From: Verrucomicrobiales bacterium
Lineage (GTDB): Bacteria > Verrucomicrobiota > Verrucomicrobiia > Limisphaerales > CAIMTB01
Length of the DNA stretch: 64,000 nt
Direction of reading: 5' to 3'
NCBI GenBank assembly: GCA_016795425.1
Contig: JAEUHG010000072.1
Location: forward strand, 49,194-113,193
Within the stretch, counting starts at the first letter, position 1, and every line of letters begins with the position of its first letter. Shown in pieces: positions 9,356 to 18,973 of this stretch. The notes beneath the pieces are model-generated. The model searched no databases. It saw only the letters and a list, made by a program, of their open reading frames with translations, and was not told the DNA's origin. The position numbers were made by a program, and so were the translations under genes.

Positions 9356-10270
9356 TCAGAAGCGCCAGATCAGGTCGACCGTGAACCGGTCACCGAACAG
9401 GCCACGCGGACTGGTGATCGGAAACTCATAGGCGAATCCGAGATCAAGACTTTCCAGCAGCCGCGAACGGAATCCCACACCCGTCACCGCTTGGGTGAAC
9501 CCATTGGCCTCCGATGAACCGAAGTTGAAAAGATCGAATCCTTCGACATCCAGAGGCAACGCGGTGCCTTCGCTCACCACCGTGAACGCGTTAATGGCGA
9601 CGAACGGGATGAAATACTGGTGAACCTTGTAGTCGACCTGCGCGCTGTAGTGGATCTGCGCCGTCTCCTCGGCGAAATTGTTGGGAATGATCCCACCGAA
9701 GTTCGCCAGGATGTGGAGTTTGCCAAACCCTTTCCCCGCCGAGAGGAACGGATTCCAGGTCCCGTCGCCGTTGCCCTGGAAGACGCGGGTGTTGCCCGTC
9801 GGCAACTCGAACGTCAGACCGGGCGTCAGAATGAATTCCACTTCCTTGTCGTCCACCAACGCGTACTTGAATCCAGCCGCGAGATCCGCCCAGCCACCGG
9901 TCTTCGGCAACCCGGCGTCGGGGTCGAAGTTGATGTAACCGTCCTTGGTCGCGATGATCGCGAAGCGTTCGGTCACTGCCCACCGCAACTGCACCGCGTA
10001 CAACTGGGCCGCGCCGCCCTGCGTGAGGAAGTCATTGTCGATGTTGTGATAGGCAAAGATCGGCCGAATCTCGCTGTTGACCTGCGGATCTTCGAAGAAT
10101 ACCGGATTGGTGACCGGCGAAATAGTATCCGTCTTCCAGTCGTCGCTCGCCTGAAGATTTCCGGTGGTTCCAAAGAGCCCGAGGGCACCCGCGGTCACGG
10201 CGGTATAGATGACCGGTTCGATGCCTTTCCATGAGTGCAGTTTGTGCATGCGGCGATGGTTGTTAATCAT
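9356..10270 (-). CDS. outer-membrane beta-barrel protein
   Basis: A 304-residue protein with an export signal after a basic start (VTAGALGLFGTTGNLQAS) and a body made of alternating beta strands. It ends in VDLIWRF; a C-terminal aromatic residue is the usual signal for BAM-dependent barrel insertion. The strand pattern, the early FEDPQVNSEIRP segment and the length resemble MetA-like transporter/porin families found in several Gram-negative phyla, but the exact family and cargo cannot be named. The start may instead be the Met at residue 8, position 10249. A strong terminator follows, so it is probably monocistronic. Confidence 0.72.
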   Translation of the reverse strand: MINNHRRMHKLHSWKGIEPVIYTAVTAGALGLFGTTGNLQASDDWKTDTISPVTNPVFFEDPQVNSEIRPIFAYHNIDNDFLTQGGAAQLYAVQLRWAVTERFAIIATKDGYINFDPDAGLPKTGGWADLAAGFKYALVDDKEVEFILTPGLTFELPTGNTRVFQGNGDGTWNPFLSAGKGFGKLHILANFGGIIPNNFAEETAQIHYSAQVDYKVHQYFIPFVAINAFTVVSEGTALPLDVEGFDLFNFGSSEANGFTQAVTGVGFRSRLLESLDLGFAYEFPITSPRGLFGDRFTVDLIWRF

Positions 10271-10450
10271 CGCCCGCCGCTGCTCTACTCGCGGATTGGC
10301 ATTTTCTTTGCATTCCTTGTCGTCGCCACGACTTTCCTCGCCCCAGCCCTAATCCTCCCCAGGGTTTTTGCTACTGCTGATCGACGCATAACCCGCCCGG
10401 CAGGACCAGGACCCACGAGCTTGGGAGTTGTCAGCGCTCGTCTCGGGAGG

Positions 10451-11491
10451 TCAGCCGGCGTCGGGTCGCGGACCCGATTGACGCCACGCCGCCTGCCGCA
10501 CGGTTCGACAGCGCTCGTCGAACCGGCCCATGGCTCGCAGGAGCGCGGACCAGCGGCCGATGGTGCGTTCCGCCACCAAAACCGCCGGATCGCCCTCTCC
10601 CTTCCCTCCAAGACCGCGCCACCATCCCGGCAACCAGTGGGGCAAGGCTCGTATCTCACGTGCGATGAGCATCCACCAGGATCGGCGCCATTCCGGCAAG
10701 GCACGCAGTCGATCGTCCACTTCAAACCAATAGGGATCCGTCAAGGTGGCGCCGAAGCCGCGGACCAATCCGCGCAAGTACGACCACCGCAAACGTCCCG
10801 CCGGTATGAAATGCTTCAAGCGCAGGCGGGGGTCGTACCACAGCTCCCAACCCGCCAATTGGAGGGCATGACACAGTTCCGAGTCGCCACCCGCCGTCAA
10901 TCGCTTGCCCTCGCGATCCATGAGCAAGGGCCGAAAACCATGGTTCACCAGCCCCTCCCAGGCCGCGCGGCGGATATTCAGACCGGCCCCCCAGAGCCGA
11001 CGCACCCGGCCTCCACCTTCCTTGCCCGGCTCCGCCTGGGGACCCACGGCGTAACAATGGTCGTTGGCCTCGAACCACGCGGGTGGCGGGACTTCGCACA
11101 CCGCCTCATTCCAACCGCCACACGCCCCGACCCTCGGCCGTTCGGTCATAATCTCCGAAACCAATCGCACCCAGTCCGGCGACACCCAGTTGTCGTCGTC
11201 GATGAAGCTGATGATCGGCCAGCAGGACTCGGCCTGGCCGCGTTCCCGCGCCAGTCGAAGTCCCGGCCGCGGCTCCGAAACCACCCGCAGCCGGGCGGGC
11301 GCCCCGGCCGGCCATTCCGCCAGCGCCACCTCCCGGGTGTTGTCGGTCGAGGCATTGTCCACCACGACGACTTCCCACGGGATGCCATTCGGGACATGCT
11401 GGGCGGCGAGGTGGCGCAGCGTCGCGGGCAGACGCGACGCGCTATTGTGACAGCAAATGACGACGCTGACCCCCATGGATTCCAATCCCAT
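10451..11491 (-). CDS. glycosyltransferase family 2
   Basis: A 346-residue GT-A fold glycosyltransferase. The start VSVVICCHNSASRLPATLR, the VVDNASTDNT nucleotide-binding region and the acidic FIDDDNWV motif (metal-binding DXD-like) are all present, and a GGDSELCHAL segment matches the acceptor-side region. It should add a sugar to a cell-surface glycan at the cytoplasmic face of the membrane. Starts at 11491 or 11476 are both ATG; neither has a clear Shine-Dalgarno. It is divergent from the deacetylase gene with only 39 bases between, so the promoters must be very close or lie inside the coding regions. Confidence 0.82.
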   Translation of the reverse strand: MGLESMGVSVVICCHNSASRLPATLRHLAAQHVPNGIPWEVVVVDNASTDNTREVALAEWPAGAPARLRVVSEPRPGLRLARERGQAESCWPIISFIDDDNWVSPDWVRLVSEIMTERPRVGACGGWNEAVCEVPPPAWFEANDHCYAVGPQAEPGKEGGGRVRRLWGAGLNIRRAAWEGLVNHGFRPLLMDREGKRLTAGGDSELCHALQLAGWELWYDPRLRLKHFIPAGRLRWSYLRGLVRGFGATLTDPYWFEVDDRLRALPEWRRSWWMLIAREIRALPHWLPGWWRGLGGKGEGDPAVLVAERTIGRWSALLRAMGRFDERCRTVRQAAWRQSGPRPDAG

Positions 11492-11530
11492 CGCGGAGAA
11501 ACTGGCGGTGGCACGCGACAGGTTCAAGCC

Positions 11531-12625
11531 ATGACGCGAATTCAATCCTATTTCAAAGGCAACCTGAAGCAGCCCAGCATCTTCGACTGGCTGACCCGTC
11601 TCGGTGTCATGCGCATCCTCCGGCCATGGTGTGGCGGCGCCGGCGTCATCTTCGTCCTGCACCGAGTCTGCCGCAACGAGGACACTCCTCTCGCCCCCAT
11701 GTTCGCCACTACTGGCACCCTCGAGAACATGCTCGCGGCGCTCCGGGGGGCCGGATGGGACATCGTCAGCCTCGATGAACTCCGCCAACGGCTTACCGGG
11801 GGCCCCAAACCCGGACAGCGTCCGTTTGCGGTGTTCACCTTCGATGATGGCTACCTGGATAATCTCACGCTGGCATTGCCGGTCTTCCGAAAATTCCAGG
11901 CTCCGCTCACCGTCTATGTCTGTACCGGGTTTCTCGATCGGACCGTCGATCCCTGGTGGGCCTCGATCGATCGCCTGATCCACGAAAACGACGCCATCTC
12001 GGTGACCATACCCGGCTTCGGCGAACAGCGCTTCTCCTGCCACACCTGGGCCGAAAAGGCCGCCACCTACACCGAACTGTGGTCGGTCCTTCTAGGAGCC
12101 GACGAACGGGCCACCGCCACCATCGCGGACCTCTATCGACGGTACGCGACCGATGCCGCCTCCGAAATGGCACGGATCGCCATGACTTGGGAGCAGGCCG
12201 CCGAACTGGCCAAAGACCCGTTGGTGACCGTCGGCGCCCACACTTGCTCCCACCCTTCGCTGCCCCGGCTTTCCATCGATCAGGCGCGCCACGAGATGCG
12301 TGAAGGCCGCGATCAACTCGAGGCGCGCCTCGGGGTTCCGGTTCGCCACTTCGCCTACCCGTTCGGACACCTCGGCCAGCGCGAGATCGCCTTGGCCGAA
12401 GAAATCGGGTTCGAGACCGCCACCACCACCCTCAGCGGCAATGTCTTCCAGGAGAATGTCGCCGATCTCCGCTGCCTGGCGCGACGCAACTTCTACGAGG
12501 ACCCCGCCCGGTTTTCCCCCCAACTGGGCGCCCGGTTCGCCCTTCAATCCGCCATGGGTTGCGACCTCCTGGTCAATGCCATTCGAGGCCGCCCCCGCGT
12601 CGTCTCCCGCCGCCTATGGTCGTGA
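11531..12625 (+). CDS. polysaccharide deacetylase family protein
   Basis: A 364-residue NodB-homology protein. Motif 1 is FTFDDGYLDN and motif 2 is the zinc-binding HTCSH; a later RHFAYPFG segment fits the family too. Enzymes of this kind remove acetyl groups from N-acetyl sugars in surface or wall glycans. There is no signal peptide, so it may act in the cytoplasm on lipid-linked intermediates or nucleotide sugars, as is common in capsule clusters. Its last 10 bases overlap the next gene, indicating coupled translation. The start at 11531 is preferred because an open frame extending upstream is antisense to the glycosyltransferase. Confidence 0.85.
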   Translation: MTRIQSYFKGNLKQPSIFDWLTRLGVMRILRPWCGGAGVIFVLHRVCRNEDTPLAPMFATTGTLENMLAALRGAGWDIVSLDELRQRLTGGPKPGQRPFAVFTFDDGYLDNLTLALPVFRKFQAPLTVYVCTGFLDRTVDPWWASIDRLIHENDAISVTIPGFGEQRFSCHTWAEKAATYTELWSVLLGADERATATIADLYRRYATDAASEMARIAMTWEQAAELAKDPLVTVGAHTCSHPSLPRLSIDQARHEMREGRDQLEARLGVPVRHFAYPFGHLGQREIALAEEIGFETATTTLSGNVFQENVADLRCLARRNFYEDPARFSPQLGARFALQSAMGCDLLVNAIRGRPRVVSRRLWS

Positions 12626-13761
12626 GTTCAGGAGGCCCCTCCGAGGCAACGCCTGCTCCGGACATCGCCGTCCAGGCTGTCCGCGTTGGGGAGATCGAGG
12701 CGTTCACCCGCGACTTCTTCCGCCAACCCGACCCGGGTTCGACCGCTCCGATCACCCCGGAACGGGCCCGTTCGCTGGCCAACAATCCGCACGCCCAGCC
12801 CGAAGACCTTGCGGTGGTCCTCGCGCTCGAGGGAACGCGCTGTGTCGGATTCCAGCAGGTCTTTCCCGGTGCTCTGCGTCTCCAGGATGGCGTGGCGCGC
12901 GTGTTCTGGTTCTGCGGTGGCTTCGTGGTCCCCGAGATGCGCAATCGCGGAGTCTTTGCTCGGCTTGTTCAGGCCATTCAAAAGGAAGGCGCCGATCTCA
13001 TCAGCACGGCGTATTCGGAAGGCGTGGCCCGAACCTTGAAACGCCTCGGATTTCAGGAAGCCGGACCGGTTTCCCATGCGGTCGTGCACCTGCGCAAAGC
13101 GCACCTGGGACGCCGAACCCGCATCGCTGCGCTAGCCAACGTGGGCGATATGCGCGGCTGGTGTGCGCGGCGGGTCGCCCGACTCGTCGCCTCCCGCATC
13201 ACGACACCCCTTGAATCAAGGCCCATGCTCCAAGTGGCTGACCTTCCCGATGGATCGCAGCTGGGCAACGCCGGCATTCCCCGATTCGATCGCGACGCCA
13301 CGGTGATCAATTGGATGTTGTCGCATCCCTGGGTTCGCGACGATGCACCAGCCGTGGCTCCGGCGTTCTATTTCGGCGACCGTCGGGAAGTCTTCCGTTA
13401 TGAGCGCATCGAACTGATAGCCCCGGGAGGGCGCGTGCGCGGATTCGGATTGGCTTCCTATCAAAAGACGAAGGAGGGCGCGCGCTGGACGATGCTGGAT
13501 CACCAAATGGACTCTCCGGAACTCCTCGCCAATCTCCTGGCCTGGCAATGGGCTCGGATTGTTCAGATTGGCGGCATCGACGACGTCCTGCTCCCGGCGG
13601 CCGCCTGGCAACTGCTGGAATCCTCCGCCTTCTTCAAGGCGCTCGCGTGTCTCTATCAACGACCCTACCTCGCGCATCCCGCCTCGGCGACGAGTCCGCT
13701 GGCGCGATCGCTCAAAGATCTCCATTTCCAGTTCGTCGACTGCGACAGCGCGTTCAGCTAG
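12616..13761 (+). CDS. GNAT family N-acetyltransferase
   Basis: A 381-residue protein. The N-terminal half has a GNAT fold, including the acetyl-CoA region VVPEMRNRGVFARLVQAI and the following AYSEGVARTLKRLGF helix. The C-terminal half appears to be a second, degenerate acetyltransferase-like domain. Tandem GNAT proteins occur in polysaccharide clusters, where they acylate amino sugars, but the acceptor here is unknown. The ATG at 12616 overlaps the deacetylase gene by 10 bases. Confidence 0.72.
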   Translation: MVVSSGGPSEATPAPDIAVQAVRVGEIEAFTRDFFRQPDPGSTAPITPERARSLANNPHAQPEDLAVVLALEGTRCVGFQQVFPGALRLQDGVARVFWFCGGFVVPEMRNRGVFARLVQAIQKEGADLISTAYSEGVARTLKRLGFQEAGPVSHAVVHLRKAHLGRRTRIAALANVGDMRGWCARRVARLVASRITTPLESRPMLQVADLPDGSQLGNAGIPRFDRDATVINWMLSHPWVRDDAPAVAPAFYFGDRREVFRYERIELIAPGGRVRGFGLASYQKTKEGARWTMLDHQMDSPELLANLLAWQWARIVQIGGIDDVLLPAAAWQLLESSAFFKALACLYQRPYLAHPASATSPLARSLKDLHFQFVDCDSAFS

Positions 13762-13770
13762 CGTGGGCGC

Positions 13771-15039
13771 GTGCCGGTGCGCAATGTGGTCGTTGACTGG
13801 GGCGGACAGACGCTGCTGAACCTTGGCGATCTTGCCATGGTCATGGTGGCGGTCCGCCGCCTTTCCCGCGTCTTTCCCGAAGCCCGCATCCGTTGCACGT
13901 CGCATCGACCCGACGATTTTCGCCGCTTCTGCCCGCAAGCGGAGCCGCTGCTCGAATCGGCCAATCAACTCCTCTACTGGCGGCGTTGGCTGCCCAGTGC
14001 GCTGACCCGTCTCCTCCCGCCGGCCGCCGCCCTCGAAGATTCCTTCTTTCGCCACTACCCGATCGCCAGCCTGCGACTCAGGGCCCGCCGACATCTGCGC
14101 GATGCCGTGATGGCGGAGGCCGCCAACAACACCATCCAAGCACTGCGCGATGCCGACCTCGTGGTGGCCGCGGGTGGGGGTTATCTCACGGACGCTTTTG
14201 AAGGTTATGTCCTGCGCATTCTCGGCCTGCTCGAAACCGCGCAACATCTGGGAAAGCCAGTCGTCCTGCTCGGCCAAGGCCTCGGTCCCCTCACCCAACC
14301 CACGCTCAAGGCTCGCGTCGGGGAGGTTCTCCGGCGCGCGAAATACATCACCTTGCGCGAAGGCCTGCGCGGTCCCGATCTGCTTCGCGAACTCCATTGT
14401 ACCGATCCCCGAATCGAAGTGACCGGCGACGATGCCATCGAGCTCGTCCAGGATACCCAGTTGCCGGCCGAAAACCCGGGAGATCTCGTCGGATTCAACA
14501 TCCGCCTCGCCCGTTACGCCGCGACCAATTCCGAGATCTGGCAGGACGCCGCCACTGCGGTCGATCAGTTCGCGCGCGATCGAAAAACCAGGATTCTCCC
14601 TTGTCCCATCGACTGCGACGCAACCCATGGCGATGCGGCTTCGGTTCGGAAGATCCTTTCCGCCGACGCGCCACTCGATACCGACGAATGTCCCCACGAT
14701 CCGGTGGCCGTCATCCGGCGGGTGGGACGTTGTCGTCTCGTGGTGACCGGTAGCTACCACGCCGCGGTTTTTGCGCTCTCCCAGGGCGTGCCTGCCATCG
14801 GTCTGGCCAAGTCGGCCTACTACCAAGACAAGTTCGACGGACTCGCCGCGCAGTTTGGGAGGGCCTGCACCGTGGTTCGCCTGGATCAACCCAACGCCGC
14901 GCGGACACTGCGCGAGCGCATGGACCATGGCTGGGAAAACTCCCAAGAACTGGGGCGCGAATCCCGAGCGGCGGCGGATCGACAACGCGCCTCCAGCTGG
15001 GCCGCCTACCTGCGCCTGCCCGAACTGGTGAAGGCCTGA
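13771..15039 (+). CDS. polysaccharide pyruvyl transferase family protein
   Basis: A 422-residue protein of the polysaccharide pyruvyl transferase (CsaB-like) family. The WGGQTLLNLGDLAMV start and the VVAAGGGYL and VVTGSYHAAVFALSQGVP segments are family hallmarks. Members attach a ketal-linked pyruvate from phosphoenolpyruvate to a sugar; some homologues have other roles, so the product is predicted only at family level. Translation starts at GTG 13771, 9 bases after the previous stop. It sits inside the deacetylase-to-DUF5989 gene run. Confidence 0.82.
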   Translation: MPVRNVVVDWGGQTLLNLGDLAMVMVAVRRLSRVFPEARIRCTSHRPDDFRRFCPQAEPLLESANQLLYWRRWLPSALTRLLPPAAALEDSFFRHYPIASLRLRARRHLRDAVMAEAANNTIQALRDADLVVAAGGGYLTDAFEGYVLRILGLLETAQHLGKPVVLLGQGLGPLTQPTLKARVGEVLRRAKYITLREGLRGPDLLRELHCTDPRIEVTGDDAIELVQDTQLPAENPGDLVGFNIRLARYAATNSEIWQDAATAVDQFARDRKTRILPCPIDCDATHGDAASVRKILSADAPLDTDECPHDPVAVIRRVGRCRLVVTGSYHAAVFALSQGVPAIGLAKSAYYQDKFDGLAAQFGRACTVVRLDQPNAARTLRERMDHGWENSQELGRESRAAADRQRASSWAAYLRLPELVKA

Positions 15040-15051
15040 AATCGTTGAACC

Positions 15052-16914
15052 ATGGCGCGGATCCTCGGCATCTCGGCGTTTTATCACGACAGCGCCGCGG
15101 CCCTGGTGGTGGATGGCAGGATTGTGGCCGCCGCGCAGGAGGAACGCTTTACCCGCCGCAAACAGGATGCGGATTTTCCCATCCAGGCGGTGGAATACTG
15201 CCTGCGTGAAGGCCGGTTCCCCGCCTCCGATCTTGATTATGTGGTCTTCTACGAGAAGCCCCTGGCCAAGTTCGATCGCCTGTTGGAGACCTACCTCGCC
15301 CACGTGCCCCGAGGCTTCGCCAGCTTCCGCCTCGCCCTCCCGGCCTGGATGAAGGACAAACTTCACCTGCGCCGACGGATCCGGGATGGGGTCCCGGGCG
15401 CCGATCGCGCCGCCTTGGTCTTTACCGACCACCACGAAAGCCACGCGGCCAGCGCCTTCTTTCCCAGTCCGTTCGCTTCGGCGGCGATACTGACGCTCGA
15501 CGGCGTCGGGGAATGGACCACCACGGCCTGGGGCACCGGACATGGGAATCGTCTCGAGCTGCGGCAGCACCTGCAGTTTCCTCATTCACTGGGGCTTCTT
15601 TATTCCGCATTCACCTATTATTGCGGATTCAAAGTGAATAGCGGTGAATACAAACTCATGGGCCTGGCGCCCTATGGCCGCCCCATCTTCCGTCAGACGA
15701 TTCTCGATGAACTCCTCGACCTCCGGGACGACGGCAGTTTCTGGCTCAACCAGGATTATTTCGATTACTGCGCCGGGCTCACCATGACGAGCTCGCGTTT
15801 CCATGAACTCTTCGGCGGCCCTCCTCGCGCACCCGAATCGCTCCTGGAACAGCGCCACATGGACCTCGCCGCCAGTATTCAGTCGGTGACCGAGGAGGCC
15901 ATTCTCCGCATCGGTCGAACGGTCCACCGCGAAACCGGCGAACGTCACCTCGTCATGGCCGGAGGCGTCGCTCTCAACTGTGTCGCCAACGGACGACTGC
16001 TCCGCGAAGGGCCTTTCGAGGATATCTGGATCCAACCGGCGGCCGGCGACGCCGGGGGCGCCCTTGGCGCCGCCCTGTTTGCGCATTACCAACTCCTTGA
16101 AAACCCACGCGCCCTGTCCTCCCCCGCCACCGATGCCCAACAAGGAAGCCTGCTCGGTCCGTCCTTCGCCAACGAGGACGTCGCCGCCGTCCTGAAACAC
16201 CTCGGGCTGCCGTTCGATACCTGCAACGACGAGTCCGTGCTTCTGGACCGGGTCTCCCGGTGCCTCGCCGAGGGCCGGATCGTCGGCTGGTTCCAGGGGC
16301 GTATGGAGTTCGGTCCGCGCGCCCTCGGCGCCCGCAGCATTCTGGGCGACGCCCGCCAACCCGGCCTTCAGGCCACCATGAACCTGAAGATCAAGTTCCG
16401 CGAGAGCTTCCGCCCCTTCGCTCCCATCGTGCTCCGCGAACGCGCTTCCCAAATCTTCGACCTCTCCGAACGCCACGAAAGCCCCTACATGCTGCTCGTG
16501 GCTCCCGTCCGCGAAACCCACCGCCGCAATCTCTCCGACGACGAGGCTCGGCGCATGGAACTCGACCCCGATCTTCGGCAACGGGTCAATGTGGTTCGAT
16601 CCACATTCCCCGCCATCACGCACGTCGACTACAGCGCCCGCATCCAGACCGTCGATGAGTCCCGCCACGGCCGATTGTGCCGACTGCTGCGCGCTTTCGA
16701 GGCCCTCACCGGCAGCCCCGTCCTGGTCAACACCAGTTTTAATGTCCGCGGCGAACCGATCGTCTGCACCCCTGCCGACGCCTGCCGCTGCTTCCTGGCC
16801 ACTGAAATGGACGTGCTGGCCATCGAGAACCACCTATTGTTCAAGGAACGCATGCCGGCCAAGGCCCTCGCCACTGCCAAAGAAGGACACCTCGACCGGT
16901 TCCAACCCGATTGA
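15052..16914 (+). CDS. carbamoyltransferase (NodU/CmcH family)
   Basis: A 620-residue carbamoyltransferase. The N-terminal Kae1/YrdC-related ATP-using domain starts ILGISAFYHDSAAALV and contains the metal-binding DHHESHAASAFF motif. The C-terminal half has the family-typical FGPRALGARSIL. These enzymes make carbamoyl-AMP from carbamoyl phosphate and ATP and pass the carbamoyl group to a hydroxyl of a sugar or natural product. It is followed at once by SxtJ-like and DUF5989 genes, a known conserved grouping. The acceptor is probably a surface glycan, given the deacetylase and pyruvyl-transferase neighbours. Confidence 0.9.
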   Translation: MARILGISAFYHDSAAALVVDGRIVAAAQEERFTRRKQDADFPIQAVEYCLREGRFPASDLDYVVFYEKPLAKFDRLLETYLAHVPRGFASFRLALPAWMKDKLHLRRRIRDGVPGADRAALVFTDHHESHAASAFFPSPFASAAILTLDGVGEWTTTAWGTGHGNRLELRQHLQFPHSLGLLYSAFTYYCGFKVNSGEYKLMGLAPYGRPIFRQTILDELLDLRDDGSFWLNQDYFDYCAGLTMTSSRFHELFGGPPRAPESLLEQRHMDLAASIQSVTEEAILRIGRTVHRETGERHLVMAGGVALNCVANGRLLREGPFEDIWIQPAAGDAGGALGAALFAHYQLLENPRALSSPATDAQQGSLLGPSFANEDVAAVLKHLGLPFDTCNDESVLLDRVSRCLAEGRIVGWFQGRMEFGPRALGARSILGDARQPGLQATMNLKIKFRESFRPFAPIVLRERASQIFDLSERHESPYMLLVAPVRETHRRNLSDDEARRMELDPDLRQRVNVVRSTFPAITHVDYSARIQTVDESRHGRLCRLLRAFEALTGSPVLVNTSFNVRGEPIVCTPADACRCFLATEMDVLAIENHLLFKERMPAKALATAKEGHLDRFQPD

Positions 16915-16917
16915 ACC

Positions 16918-17346
16918 ATGACTTGGTCGGATGTCGTTCAACCTCCCACCCGACGGGTGCTGCGTCAGTTTGCAGGTCTACTGGCCGCCATCCCGCTGCT
17001 GCTGTTCCTGGTCGCGACCGTGCGCGCGGGTGGCCTCCCCACACACCGTCCCTGGATGCTCGCGATCGGTGGGGCCGTTTTGGCCATCGGCCTGCTCGGC
17101 ACGCTGCGCCCCGGCCTGGTCCGCTGGCCGTTCACCGTGGCGATGCTCGTGGCGTTTCCCATCGGCTTCGTCGTCTCCCAGGTGGTCCTGGCCGTCGTCT
17201 TCTACGTTGTGTTCCTGGCGGTTGGGCTGGGATTGCGGGCGAAGGGCCGTGACGCCATGGTTCGGCAGCGCCGCGCCGCGGGTGTCTCCTATTGGGAACG
17301 CAAACCGCAGACCCGGGACCCGGCCAGCTACTTGCGCCAGTACTGA
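16918..17346 (+). CDS. SxtJ-like membrane protein
   Basis: A 142-residue membrane protein with about four hydrophobic segments: LLAAIPLLLFLVATV, MLAIGGAVLAIGLLG, a third around FTVAMLVAFPIGFVV and the adjoining VVLAVVFYVVFLAV. It ends in a basic tail. Small proteins of this type are regularly found directly after carbamoyltransferase genes and are named after SxtJ of saxitoxin clusters. Their function is not established. It begins three bases after the carbamoyltransferase stop, so it is surely in the same transcript. Confidence 0.75.
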   Translation: MTWSDVVQPPTRRVLRQFAGLLAAIPLLLFLVATVRAGGLPTHRPWMLAIGGAVLAIGLLGTLRPGLVRWPFTVAMLVAFPIGFVVSQVVLAVVFYVVFLAVGLGLRAKGRDAMVRQRRAAGVSYWERKPQTRDPASYLRQY

Positions 17347-17366
17347 ATAACCCGACCACACCACGG

Positions 17367-17567
17367 ATGAGCGAAAACCCGCCCAAGGCGTTCGAGAAGA
17401 TCGCCCGCCAGCATTCACGACGAGGGATCCTGAGCGAGGCGTGGGGCTTTCTGCGCGACAACAAGAAGTGGTGGCTGCTGCCGATCGCCATCGTCCTCCT
17501 GCTGTTTGGGATCCTGGTGCTGCTGGCCGGAACCGGGGCCGCACCCTTCATCTACACCCTTTTCTGA
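17367..17567 (+). CDS. DUF5989 family small membrane protein
   Basis: A 66-residue protein with one membrane segment (LPIAIVLLLFGILVLLAG) after a short helical cytoplasmic stretch that includes AWGFLRDNKKWW. This layout, the length and the place after carbamoyltransferase and SxtJ-like genes match DUF5989. The function is unknown; it may be an accessory to the carbamoyltransferase at the membrane. The ATG at 17367 is chosen because the extra upstream frame overlaps the previous gene and is Pro-rich. Confidence 0.72.
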   Translation: MSENPPKAFEKIARQHSRRGILSEAWGFLRDNKKWWLLPIAIVLLLFGILVLLAGTGAAPFIYTLF

Positions 17568-17626
17568 GGGCTGTTCGGCGCGCTTGCTGACGACCCGCAA
17601 ACCCGGGCTATTATCCGGTCGTCGAC

Positions 17627-18952
17627 ATGCAACCCACCTCCACTTCGCGCCGTGGTTTCCTGAAGACCTCTTCCGGCCTCGCGGCAGCCGCGTTGCTGCC
17701 CCGATGGTTCGTCGCCGAAAGCGAAGGGGCAACGGCACCGAAGGCAAAACTGGGGCCCAACGATCGGCCGGCGATCGCGTTGGTCGGATGCGGCGGCATG
17801 GGCCGTGGGGACATCAAGAACGCGGCACGCTTCGGCCAGGTGGTCGCCCTTTGCGACGTGGATGCCAACAATCTCGCCAAGGCCCGGCAGGAACATCCGA
17901 ACGCCAAGGCCTACTCCGATTTTCGCGAGGTCATGGAGCGGGACGATATCCATGCGGTAATCTGCGCGACCGTCGACCATTGGCATACCCTGGTCTCACT
18001 GGCGGCGATGCAATCCGGCAAGGACGTCTACTGCGAGAAGCCCCTGACACTGACCATCGACGAAGGCAAGCGCCTGGTGAAGGCGGCGGCGAAATACCGG
18101 CGCGTGCTCCAAACGGGCAGCCAGCAACGCAGCGACCGCAATTTCCGCCTGGCCTGCGACCTCGTACGCAATGGGCGTCTCGGCCAGCTCCAACGCATTG
18201 AAGTCTGGCTGCCGGCCGGCCTGCGCGGCGGTCCGTTTGCCTCCTCACCGGCTCCCGACGGCCTGAACTGGGATTTTTGGCAGGGCCAAACCCCTGACAC
18301 CCCGTACGTCAAGGAACGTTGTCACACCACCTTCCGCTATTGGTGGGATTATTCCGGCGGAACCCAGACCGACTGGGGCGCGCACCACAACGACATCGCC
18401 CTCTGGGCCCTCGGTCTCGATCCCAGCGGACCCACCCGTGTCGAAGCCAAAGCCCTCACCGATACAGTCCCGGGCGGGTACACCGCCCTGAGTGAATACG
18501 AGGTCACCTACACCTATGCGAACGGCGTCACCCAGGTGACCCGCAGTACCACCGCGGATACGATCTTCGGGGGCGTGGCCAAACCTGATGGCCAACGGCA
18601 CGGGATCAAATTCATCGGTTCCAATGCCTGGCTCTGGGTCACGCGCGGCAATATCCAGGCCAGCGACCCGGACATCCTCGAATCCGCCCTGCCGTCCACA
18701 GCCCAACGCGTCGAAACCAGCGACGATCACATGGCGAATTTTTTCGACTGCGTCCGATCGCGTCGGCAGCCCATTTGTCATGCCGAAGTCGGGCATCGTT
18801 CCGCCACCTTGTGCCACCTCGGAGTGCTCGCCCTTCGTCTGGGCCGGCCATTGCGTTGGGACCCCGCCCGCGAACGCTTCGTCGGCGATCGCGAAGCCAA
18901 CCACTGGCTGGCTCGCGAACAGCGCCGCCCCTGGACCTACGACATGATCTGA
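17627..18952 (+). CDS. Gfo/Idh/MocA family oxidoreductase, Tat-exported
   Basis: A 441-residue protein with a twin-arginine signal (SRRGFLK followed by a hydrophobic stretch). The Rossmann fold starts IALVGCGGMGRGD and the substrate region has the family EKPL (CEKPLTLTIDEGKRLV). NAD(P)-dependent sugar oxidation or epimerisation in the periplasm is predicted, with cofactor carried in folded form by the Tat system. Such proteins are greatly expanded in Verrucomicrobiota and Planctomycetota. It is followed by a PSD1 cytochrome gene after 21 bases, a frequent partner in these phyla. Confidence 0.88.
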   Translation: MQPTSTSRRGFLKTSSGLAAAALLPRWFVAESEGATAPKAKLGPNDRPAIALVGCGGMGRGDIKNAARFGQVVALCDVDANNLAKARQEHPNAKAYSDFREVMERDDIHAVICATVDHWHTLVSLAAMQSGKDVYCEKPLTLTIDEGKRLVKAAAKYRRVLQTGSQQRSDRNFRLACDLVRNGRLGQLQRIEVWLPAGLRGGPFASSPAPDGLNWDFWQGQTPDTPYVKERCHTTFRYWWDYSGGTQTDWGAHHNDIALWALGLDPSGPTRVEAKALTDTVPGGYTALSEYEVTYTYANGVTQVTRSTTADTIFGGVAKPDGQRHGIKFIGSNAWLWVTRGNIQASDPDILESALPSTAQRVETSDDHMANFFDCVRSRRQPICHAEVGHRSATLCHLGVLALRLGRPLRWDPARERFVGDREANHWLAREQRRPWTYDMI

Positions 18953-18973
18953 CCAGCTCCCCGAACCGCTCTC

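Noticed and set aside
10235..11530. Long open frame running into the polysaccharide deacetylase gene from far upstream
   Set aside because: It is antisense to the glycosyltransferase at 10451-11491 and has no protein-like features; the deacetylase starts at 11531.
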